Shown here: in pieces, positions 57,791-64,000 of the stretch | Layout of the letters: every line of letters starts with the position of its first letter | Numbering within the stretch: the first letter of the stretch is position 1 | Assembly (NCBI GenBank): GCA_050011815.1 | Contig: JBEKIJ010000014.1 | Coordinates: 1-64,000 of the forward strand | Source: Chersky-840 sp050011815 | GTDB taxonomy: Bacteria; Actinomycetota; Acidimicrobiia; Acidimicrobiales; UBA8190 | Direction: 5' to 3' | Length of the DNA stretch: 64,000 nt | The notes under the pieces: generated by a model | The model's input: only the letters and a program-made list of their open reading frames with translations | The model's database searches: none | What the model was told of the DNA's origin: nothing | Program-made: the position numbers and the translations under genes

Positions 57791-59839
57791 ATGAATCGAC
57801 TGGCTTCGGAGACGAGCCCCTATCTCCGCCAGCACGCCGACAACCCGGTGGACTGGTACCCCTGGGGCGAGGAGGCCTTCGCCCGGGCCCGGGCCGAGGA
57901 CCGTCCGGTGCTCTTGTCGGTGGGGTACTCCGCCTGTCACTGGTGTCACGTCATGGCGCACGAGTCCTTCGAGGACGAGGACACCGCCCAGGAGCTCAAC
58001 GCCCGGTTCGTCCCGATCAAGGTGGACCGCGAAGAACGTCCCGACGTCGACGCCGTCTACATGGACGCCGTCCAGGCCATGACCGGGAGTGGCGGATGGC
58101 CGATGACGGTGTTCCTCACACCCGACGGCCGGCCCTTCTACGGCGGCACGTACTTCCCCCCCCACGACCGTCACGGGATGCCGAGCTTCCGCCGCGTCCT
58201 CGACGCCGTGGACGACGTGTGGACCAACCGTCGCGACGAGGTCGATCAACAGGCCGCCGCGCTGGCCGAGGCCATCAGCCGGCACACGCTGGTCCCCGCC
58301 GGCCCCGCCGCCGGGGGCGACCCCTCGAGCGCCGGTGCCGGCGAGCGGGCCGGGGCGCTGTTGGAGTCGGCGGTCGCCGAGCTCAGGGCCCGCTTCGACG
58401 CCACCTGGGGAGGGTTCGGGCCCGCCCCCAAGTTCCCCCAGGCGCACCTGGTGGAGCTGTGTCTTCGCCACTACCGCGCCACGGGCGAGGCCTCCTCGCT
58501 CGCCATGGCCACCACGACACTGGGGGCCATGGCCGCCGGCGGGATCTACGACCACGTCGGCGGCGGCTTCGCCCGGTACTCCACCGACGTCTCGTGGACG
58601 GTGCCGCACTTCGAGAAGATGCTCTACGACCAGGCCGGCCTGGTGCGCGCCTACCTGCACGCCTGGCAGGTCACCGGCGAGGCGCGCTGGCTCCAGGTGG
58701 TCGAAGAGACCATCGCCTACGTGCGGCGCGAGCTGACATCGCCCGGCGGCGGGCTGTACTCGGCCCAGGACGCCGACTCCGAAGGTGAGGAGGGTCGCTT
58801 CTACGTCTGGACGCGGGCCGAGCTCGACCGGGCCCTCGGTCCCGAACTGGGTGGAGTCGCCGCCGACTGGTACGGGGTCACCGAGGCGGGGAACTTCGAA
58901 GGTCGCAACATCCTGCGACGCCCGCCGGGTGCTCCCCTGGCGCGACCACCGGAGGTCGAAGAGGCCCGCCGCCTGTTGTTCGCGGCACGCCAGCCACGCG
59001 TCCACCCCGGTCTCGACGACAAGGTGCTCACCGAGTGGAACGCCATGTTCGCCTCGGCGCTGGCCGAGGCCGCCGCGGCCACGGGGCGCCGGGACTGGGC
59101 GCAGGCCGCGGTGGCGGTGGGCGAGTTCCTCCTCGCCGAATTGCGCGCCGGCGACACGGGACGATGGCTGCGGTCGTGGCAGGACGGCCGGGCCCGCCAT
59201 CTGGCCTACGCCGGCGACTACGCCTGGGTCGTCGACCTGTGCACCCGGTTGGCCGAGCTCACCGGCGCGCCTCTGTGGCTCGATCGAGCCCGAGAGTCGG
59301 CGCGAGCCATGCTCGAGCTCTTCAGCGGTGAGGGGGAACTGCTCTACACCACGGGGAACGACGCGCCGCCCCTGGTGATCCGCCCCCAGGAGATCCTCGA
59401 CGGCGCCGTTCCCGCCGCCAACGGGGTGGCCGCCGCCGCCCTGCTCCGGCTGGGCGCCCTGCTCGGCGACGACGAGATGACCGACGCGGGGGAAGCGCTG
59501 CTCGGTGCCCTCAGCGCCGTCGCCGCGGCGCATCCGCTGGCGTGTGCCAACTCCGTGGCCGCCTGCGCGCTGGCGGGCGGGGGCATCACCGAGGTCGTGG
59601 TCACCGGGGACCGGCCCGATCTCCTGCGCGCTGCGAGATCCCGGTTCGAACCGACCATGGTCCTGGCCTGGGGCGAGCCCACCGCGTCGCCGCTGTGGGC
59701 CGGGCGCGACGACGGCTACGGGTATGTGTGTCGCCGCTTCGTCTGCCGGGCGCCGGCCTCGAGCCCGGCCGAGCTCGAGGACCGCCTCGACGACGAGCTC
59801 GCCACCGCACGGGCCGGCTCGGCACCGGCGAGCCGATGA
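57791..59839 (+). CDS. thioredoxin-domain protein of the YyaL/DUF255 family
   Basis: A 682-residue protein. The N-terminal thioredoxin-like domain starts MNRLASETSPYLRQHADNPV and has the redox motif CHWC (Cys49-Cys52) in GYSACHWCHVMAHESF, then KVDREERPDVD and GSGGWPMTVFLTPDG. The remainder (about 180-640) is an (alpha/alpha)6 barrel resembling glycosidases/epimerases, with DHVGGGFARYSTD, PHFEKMLYDQA and DDKVLTEWNAMF. Related to human SPATA20; enzymatic role unknown. The stop overlaps the next gene's ATG. Confidence 0.93.
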   Translation: MNRLASETSPYLRQHADNPVDWYPWGEEAFARARAEDRPVLLSVGYSACHWCHVMAHESFEDEDTAQELNARFVPIKVDREERPDVDAVYMDAVQAMTGSGGWPMTVFLTPDGRPFYGGTYFPPHDRHGMPSFRRVLDAVDDVWTNRRDEVDQQAAALAEAISRHTLVPAGPAAGGDPSSAGAGERAGALLESAVAELRARFDATWGGFGPAPKFPQAHLVELCLRHYRATGEASSLAMATTTLGAMAAGGIYDHVGGGFARYSTDVSWTVPHFEKMLYDQAGLVRAYLHAWQVTGEARWLQVVEETIAYVRRELTSPGGGLYSAQDADSEGEEGRFYVWTRAELDRALGPELGGVAADWYGVTEAGNFEGRNILRRPPGAPLARPPEVEEARRLLFAARQPRVHPGLDDKVLTEWNAMFASALAEAAAATGRRDWAQAAVAVGEFLLAELRAGDTGRWLRSWQDGRARHLAYAGDYAWVVDLCTRLAELTGAPLWLDRARESARAMLELFSGEGELLYTTGNDAPPLVIRPQEILDGAVPAANGVAAAALLRLGALLGDDEMTDAGEALLGALSAVAAAHPLACANSVAACALAGGGITEVVVTGDRPDLLRAARSRFEPTMVLAWGEPTASPLWAGRDDGYGYVCRRFVCRAPASSPAELEDRLDDELATARAGSAPASR

Positions 59840-60564
59840 CGACCCACACCGAACTGGGCTCTTCGGGACACCTCGAGCCCGAGGACAACGATGCCAAAGG
59901 ACGCCGCCGCCGGGGCCGGTTGCCCCCGCAGGCGCCGGGCACACGTCGCTGCATGGTCCTGGCCTGCACCGACGAGGACACCACGGCCGTCGACCTCCAC
60001 AGTGGGGCGCTGGTACGGCTCCGCATCGACTGGGACCCGGCCACCGGGCCCACCCTCTCGCCCCTCCAGGTCGTCGACGCCCTGTGGGCGGAGGACCCCG
60101 AGCGAGACGACCTGGCCCAACCCGAAGCCGTCACCGTGACCGGTGTGCCCGCCGCCCTCGGCACGGTCAAGGGCCGCCGGGCGCGCCGCGTCCTGTCGGA
60201 CGTGGCCCTGCCCCCGCAACGGCAGCTGCTCGGCTTCCCCGGGTCATCGGCTCCGTATTGGGAGTTCCGCGGCATGCGGCCCTCGGTGGCGGTGGTGGTG
60301 CCGAGCCGCGGTCCGGTGATCTTCCGGCGTCGCGAAGACGACACGGTGTGGGCCCGCTTCGGCTGGCCCCGGAGCGACAACTGGCTCCCCCTGGAGGACC
60401 GTCGGGCCATCGCCGCGCTCCAGGCGGCCCGACGCGACCGCCTGTCGGGCAAGGACCTCGAAGGTGCGCTCGGCTTCCGCCCCCACTTTCTCGTGGCGGT
60501 GCTGAGCCGGCCGCGCGACGGGCACTGCTACAAGACGGTGGCGGCGCTGTTGCCCCGACCCTGA
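59836..60564 (+). CDS. conserved hypothetical protein, 242 residues
   Basis: I do not recognise the family. The first 35 residues are polar and Arg-rich (DNDAKGRRRRGRLPP); the rest is mixed alpha/beta with CMVLACTDEDTTAVDLHSGA, WEFRGMRPSVAVVVPSRGP and FGWPRSDNWLPLEDRRAIAA. It ends with HFLVAVLSRPRDGHCYKTVA. No signal peptide or membrane segment. The ATG overlaps the YyaL-type stop (ATGA), so the two are cotranslated and may act together. Confidence 0.75.
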   Translation: MTTHTELGSSGHLEPEDNDAKGRRRRGRLPPQAPGTRRCMVLACTDEDTTAVDLHSGALVRLRIDWDPATGPTLSPLQVVDALWAEDPERDDLAQPEAVTVTGVPAALGTVKGRRARRVLSDVALPPQRQLLGFPGSSAPYWEFRGMRPSVAVVVPSRGPVIFRRREDDTVWARFGWPRSDNWLPLEDRRAIAALQAARRDRLSGKDLEGALGFRPHFLVAVLSRPRDGHCYKTVAALLPRP

Positions 60565-60584
60565 ACCGGCACCACCTCGAGGCG

Positions 60585-60625
60585 GGCGCCGGGGCGGTTG
60601 GCGCCGGGAGGCGGCGCCGGGGCGG
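60585..60625. repeat. GGCGCC-rich repeat between convergent genes
   Basis: GGCGCC occurs three times (60585, 60600, 60613), and the 13-base unit GGCGCCGGGGCGG occurs twice (60585-60597, 60613-60625). The palindromes can pair in alternative ways and may act as a terminator for both convergent genes. Confidence 0.45.
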
Positions 60626-60628
60626 GTG

Positions 60629-61321
60629 TTAGTGCCGGGTGGTCTTGCCGGCGGCGAGGCGGCCCGAAGCCAGGTCCTCGGCCATGGCCCACCCGAAGGC
60701 GACCAGACGGTCGTCGCGCTTGAGGTTCAACCCCGCGAACAGCGCGGCCACGTCGTCGGCCGGGACCCGCACCTTGGGGCCACCGAGGTCGAGGGCGCCC
60801 GCCGTCGAGCCGTCTCCGGCCAGGATGAAGGTGCGGTCGTCGATCCGGCCCTCGGCGCCGAAGCGCTTGGCGAGGCGACGGCCCCAGGCCCGCTCCTCTC
60901 CCGAGGCCTTGTGGCCCGGGCGGGGCACGACGTCGGCCAGGCCCACGAAGGAGCTGTACCCCTCGCACGACGCCAGACGGGTCCCGACGAGGACGTCCTC
61001 GTCGGGGAAGGCGAGCAGGGCCCGGCGGTACTGGTCGCCGAGAAGGAGCCGCATGGCCTGTTCGGCCTTGACCGTCCTGTCGACGGTGGCCACGCCGACA
61101 AGCAGCGACGGCGTCCCGCCGATGCGCTCCAGCGTGGAAAACGAATAGCCGCGCAGCTTCGTCCCTTCACGCACCAGGCTGACCAGGACCCACTCCTCGC
61201 ACTGCTTGGAGAGGAAGCCGATGTCGAATCCCGGCGCCCGGTCGACGCAGAGGTCGGCCATCTCGGCCAGCTCGGCATCACTCAGTGCTGTGCAGTCCTT
61301 GGTCCCGACCTCAAACGGCAT
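60629..61321 (-). CDS. conserved hypothetical protein, 230 residues
   Basis: Unrecognised family. Acidic N-terminus CTALSDAELAEMADLCVD, then CEEWVLVSLVREGTKLRGYS, an alpha/beta core that could be an acetyltransferase-like fold (RRALLAFPDEDVLVGTRLAS), and a C-terminal FGWAMAEDLASGRLAAG. No membrane segment. ATG at 61321. It is transcribed alone between the unknown gene at 59836 and dnaE; a palindrome lies 87 bases upstream of its start. Confidence 0.7.
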   Translation of the reverse strand: MPFEVGTKDCTALSDAELAEMADLCVDRAPGFDIGFLSKQCEEWVLVSLVREGTKLRGYSFSTLERIGGTPSLLVGVATVDRTVKAEQAMRLLLGDQYRRALLAFPDEDVLVGTRLASCEGYSSFVGLADVVPRPGHKASGEERAWGRRLAKRFGAEGRIDDRTFILAGDGSTAGALDLGGPKVRVPADDVAALFAGLNLKRDDRLVAFGWAMAEDLASGRLAAGKTTRH

Positions 61322-61407
61322 GGCCTGCTCCGTGCTCGTCCAGCTGCTCCGACGCCCCTTCACACGGCGCGGGCGATGGCATGGCCAGGGTCCGCATCGG
61401 CTCGGGG

Positions 61408-61423
61408 GTATCCACCAGGATAC
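61408..61423. promoter_or_regulatory. palindrome upstream of the gene at 61321
   Basis: GTATCC-ACCA-GGATAC, a perfect 6-base inverted repeat in the 182-base gap between dnaE and the unknown minus-strand gene. The minus strand contains TATCCT (61422-61417), the same hexamer as the rRNA -10 box, inside the palindrome, but no -35 is seen. The gap also holds an 11-base direct repeat GGCGACCCCTG (61431-61441 and 61480-61490). Confidence 0.35.
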
Positions 61424-61503
61424 GGGACGCGGCGACCCCTGGCCCACTCGAGATCTCCGGCCCGGTCTCGAGCGCAGGTGGCGACCCCTGCCGGCGCCGC
61501 CGA

Positions 61504-64000
61504 TCAGGCCACGATGACGCTCGGACCGAGGAGCATGCGCAGCTCGCCGAGGAGCCCCCGCCGGCTGTCCACGTTGAACTCGGCCGGGAGGCGCAGGACC
61601 GATTGGCCCACGTGGAGGAAGACGGGCTCGTTCCCGGGATGCTCCGAGAGCAGCTCCTTGAGGCGATCGACCACCGGGTCGGTGAGGACCCCCAGGGGCA
61701 GCTCGACCCGGAGCTCCCCCACGCCGTCGGCGGCCAGTTGGGGGCGGTGGCCCTCCATGCACACGAATTTCACCTGGTCGTCCCGGGTGTCGAGCCGTCC
61801 CCGGATCACGAACACGGCGTCGTCGGCGAGCAGGGCCCCGATCTCGGCCATGGTCTTGGGGAACACGAACACCTCGATCGAGGCCCGGAGGTCTTCCAGG
61901 ACGAAGGTGGCCATCAGCTCGCCGCGCTTGGTGTAGCGCCGCACGAGCCCGGTCACGACCCCTCCGATCGTCCGGACCTGGCCGTCTCGCCCCGATCCGT
62001 CGCCGGGCCCGTCGTCGATGTCCTTCAGATCGGCGATGGAGCAGTCCGTGAGGCGCGACACCGCCGATTCGAAACCGCGCAGGGGGTGGTCGCTCACGTA
62101 GAGGCCGAGCATCTCCTTCTCGAAGGCCAGGCGCTGGGTCTTGGCGAACTCCGTGTCGGGCACCGGGACGCGAGGGTCGCCGTAGCCGACGGGTGCCGAT
62201 CCCCCGTCGGGATCGCCGAAGCCCTCGAGCGTCGAGAACAGCGTCGAGATGCCGGCCTGCTCCTCGCGCCGGCGCTCGAGGGTCCGGTCCACGATCTCCT
62301 CGCACACGAGACAGAGTCCCTGGCGGGAGTGGCCGAGCGAGTCGAAGGCGCCCGCCTTGATGAGCGAGTCCATGGTCCGCTTGTTGAGCACCATCGGATC
62401 GACCCGCTGGCAGAAGTCGTAGAAGTCGGTGAACGGCCCGTTGGCCTCGCGCTCGGCCACGATCCGGTCGACGAGGCTCTCCCCCACATTGCGCACCGCG
62501 GCGAGCCCGAACACGATGCGGTGCCCGCCGTCCTCGCCCACGAGCGGGGTGAACTCACCGGCCGAGCGGTTGACGTCGGGGACGAGCACCTCGGTGCCCA
62601 TCGTCCGGCACTCGCCGAGGTAGATGGCGGTCTTGTCCTTGTCGTCTTTGACCGACGTCAACAGCGCGGCGAAGTACTCGACCGGATAATGGGCCTTGAG
62701 CCACGCCGTCTGGTAGGCGACGAGCCCGTACCCGTAGGAGTGGGACTTGTTGAAGGCGTAGTCGGCGAAGGGCTCGATGATGTCGAACAGCTGGGTCCCG
62801 AGCACCGTGCCGTAGCCGTTGTGCTCGCAGCCGGCCACGAACTTCTCGCGCTCGGCCTGGATCATCTTGCGGATCTTCTTGCCGCACGCCTTGCGCAGGT
62901 TGTCGGCCTCCTCGAGGGTGTAGCCGGCGAACCGCTGGGCCACCCGCATGACCGACTCCTGGTAGAGCATGAGCCCATAGGTGTCGCCCAGGATCGCCTC
63001 CATGTCGGGATGGAGATACGACAACTGCTTGCGCCCGTTCTTGAGCTCCGGGTAGTCGCGGTGCATGTTGGCGGCCATGGGCCCGGGCCGGTACAGCGCC
63101 ACCAGGGCGGCCACGTCGTCGAAGGAGGTCGGGGCCAGGGCGCGCATGGTGGACCGCATGGGCCCACCCTCGAGCTGGAAGACGCCGATCGAGTCGCCTC
63201 GCTGCAGCATGGCGAAGACGGCGGGGTCGTCGAGGGGCACGGCGTCGATGTCGGGACGCTGGCCCTCGGTCTTGGCCACGAGGTCGAGGGCCCGCTCGAT
63301 GACCGAGAGGTTGCGCAGGCCGAGGAAGTCCATCTTGAGCAGCCCCAGCTCCTCCACGCCGTGCATCTCGTACTGCGTGACGATGGGAGCCTCGGCGGGA
63401 TTCTGGCCGCTCTCGGGCTTGCGCTGGATGGGCAGGTACTCGGTGAGGGGCTCTTTCGTGATGACCACCGCCGCGGCGTGGATGCCGTCCTGGCGTCGCA
63501 GTCCCTCGAGGCCCTTGGCCACGTCGATGACCCGGCGGGCCTCCTCGTCGGTGGCGTACATCTCCCGCAGGCCCTGGGCCGTGGCGTACCCGTCGTCGAA
63601 TCCCTCGATGCGGTCGAGACACGCCCGCAGCGGGGTGTCGCGACCCATGATGAGCGGCGGCATGGCTTTGGCGATCCGGTCGCCCACCAGATACGGGTAG
63701 CCGAGCACACGGGCCGCGTCGCGCACCGCGGCGCGCGCCTTGATGGTCGAGAAGGTCACGATCTGCGCCACACGATCGGCGCCGTAGCGCTCGGTGGCGT
63801 AGCGGATCATCTCGCCGCGGTAGCGCTCGTCGAAGTCCATGTCGATGTCGGGCATCTGCTTGCGCCCGGGGTTCAAGAACCGCTCGAAGAGCAGGTCGTA
63901 CTTGATCGGGTCGAGATCGACGATCCCGAGGCAGTACGCCACGCAGCACCCCGCCGCCGACCCCCGGCCCGGGCCGACGCGGATGCCGCTCTCCCGGGCG
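61504..64000 (-). CDS. dnaE: DNA polymerase III alpha subunit (DnaE1 type), C-terminal part
   Basis: Replicative polymerase; the start and the N-terminal PHP domain lie beyond the right edge. The visible 831 residues begin in GIRVGPGRGSAAG of the palm. The catalytic Asp pair is in PDIDMDFDE. Then come ATERYGADRVAQIVTF and KKIRKMIQAEREKFVAGC (fingers), the helix-hairpin-helix region, and a C-terminal OB-fold domain (IGGVVTGLVRRYTKRGELMA). Gly/Asp-rich insertions occur near GDPDGGSAPVGYGD and DDGPGDGSGRDG. The family match favours the replicative DnaE1 over the error-prone DnaE2. Confidence 0.96.
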   Translation of the reverse strand, partial: ARESGIRVGPGRGSAAGCCVAYCLGIVDLDPIKYDLLFERFLNPGRKQMPDIDMDFDERYRGEMIRYATERYGADRVAQIVTFSTIKARAAVRDAARVLGYPYLVGDRIAKAMPPLIMGRDTPLRACLDRIEGFDDGYATAQGLREMYATDEEARRVIDVAKGLEGLRRQDGIHAAAVVITKEPLTEYLPIQRKPESGQNPAEAPIVTQYEMHGVEELGLLKMDFLGLRNLSVIERALDLVAKTEGQRPDIDAVPLDDPAVFAMLQRGDSIGVFQLEGGPMRSTMRALAPTSFDDVAALVALYRPGPMAANMHRDYPELKNGRKQLSYLHPDMEAILGDTYGLMLYQESVMRVAQRFAGYTLEEADNLRKACGKKIRKMIQAEREKFVAGCEHNGYGTVLGTQLFDIIEPFADYAFNKSHSYGYGLVAYQTAWLKAHYPVEYFAALLTSVKDDKDKTAIYLGECRTMGTEVLVPDVNRSAGEFTPLVGEDGGHRIVFGLAAVRNVGESLVDRIVAEREANGPFTDFYDFCQRVDPMVLNKRTMDSLIKAGAFDSLGHSRQGLCLVCEEIVDRTLERRREEQAGISTLFSTLEGFGDPDGGSAPVGYGDPRVPVPDTEFAKTQRLAFEKEMLGLYVSDHPLRGFESAVSRLTDCSIADLKDIDDGPGDGSGRDGQVRTIGGVVTGLVRRYTKRGELMATFVLEDLRASIEVFVFPKTMAEIGALLADDAVFVIRGRLDTRDDQVKFVCMEGHRPQLAADGVGELRVELPLGVLTDPVVDRLKELLSEHPGNEPVFLHVGQSVLRLPAEFNVDSRRGLLGELRMLLGPSVIVA

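Overview
The window is about 64 kb of very GC-rich, densely packed bacterial chromosome. Gene content and order point to an actinobacterium outside the classical Streptomyces/Mycobacterium lines, most likely an Acidimicrobiia-type lineage; that placement is my inference from protein likeness and gene order, not from a tree. Supporting signs are an mIHF-type nucleoid protein, an omega subunit of actinobacterial type, a PriA without helicase motifs, a DUF3151 protein, and the order aroC-aroK-aroB-aroQ-pepQ-efp-nusB-pyrR-pyrB-pyrC-carA-carB-pyrD-pyrF-mihF-gmk-rpoZ-coaBC-metK-priA-def-fmt-rpe-ribD-ribBA-ribH-hisG. I see no insertion sequence, prophage, CRISPR array or tRNA gene. This is core chromosome.

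Layout. At the left edge lies the 5' part of a 16S rRNA gene (minus strand, 1-352) with a leader and a near-consensus promoter (637-665). Just upstream is one arginine operon, argC-J-B-D-F-R-G-H (9867 to 1391), whose genes overlap by 1-4 bases and which ends in a coupled 3-methyladenine DNA glycosylase gene. A likely ArgR operator overlaps the argC promoter. A gene-poor stretch (9904-10586) with a promoter and a long hairpin follows, then small accessory genes: an unknown protein, a thioesterase, a GNAT acetyltransferase, an alpha/beta hydrolase, a CtaG-like membrane protein and a cupin. Next is the translation block infC-rpmI-rplT-trmH-pheS-pheT (20128 to 14367).

From 47796 down to 21086 runs a nearly unbroken minus-strand superoperon. 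It covers shikimate synthesis (aroC, aroK, aroB, aroQ), translation and antitermination (efp, nusB), UMP synthesis (pyrR, pyrB, pyrC, carA, carB, pyrD, pyrF), housekeeping genes (mihF, gmk, rpoZ, coaBC, metK, priA, def, fmt, rpe), riboflavin synthesis (ribD, ribBA, ribH) and hisG. Usual neighbours rsmB, ribE, hisE and pyrK are absent. pyrR has a 5' leader with a PyrR-binding loop.

The right part (47850-64000) is more accessory: a prepilin peptidase; nfuA; a plus-strand cluster of an ATP-grasp enzyme, a radical SAM protein with a CCAEP tail and a cysteine-rich protein; a four-gene overlapping operon downstream of tyrS that includes a 40-residue membrane protein; a short-chain dehydrogenase; a YyaL-type thioredoxin-domain protein; two unknown proteins; and the C-terminal part of dnaE, which runs off the right edge.

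Recurring features are start codons overlapping the upstream stop (ATGA, GTGA and, twice, CTGA), apparently leaderless transcripts with the -10 box 6-7 bases before the start codon, Gly/Ser/Asp/Pro-rich loop insertions in core enzymes, and a palindromic element found inside two coding regions (fmt and priA).
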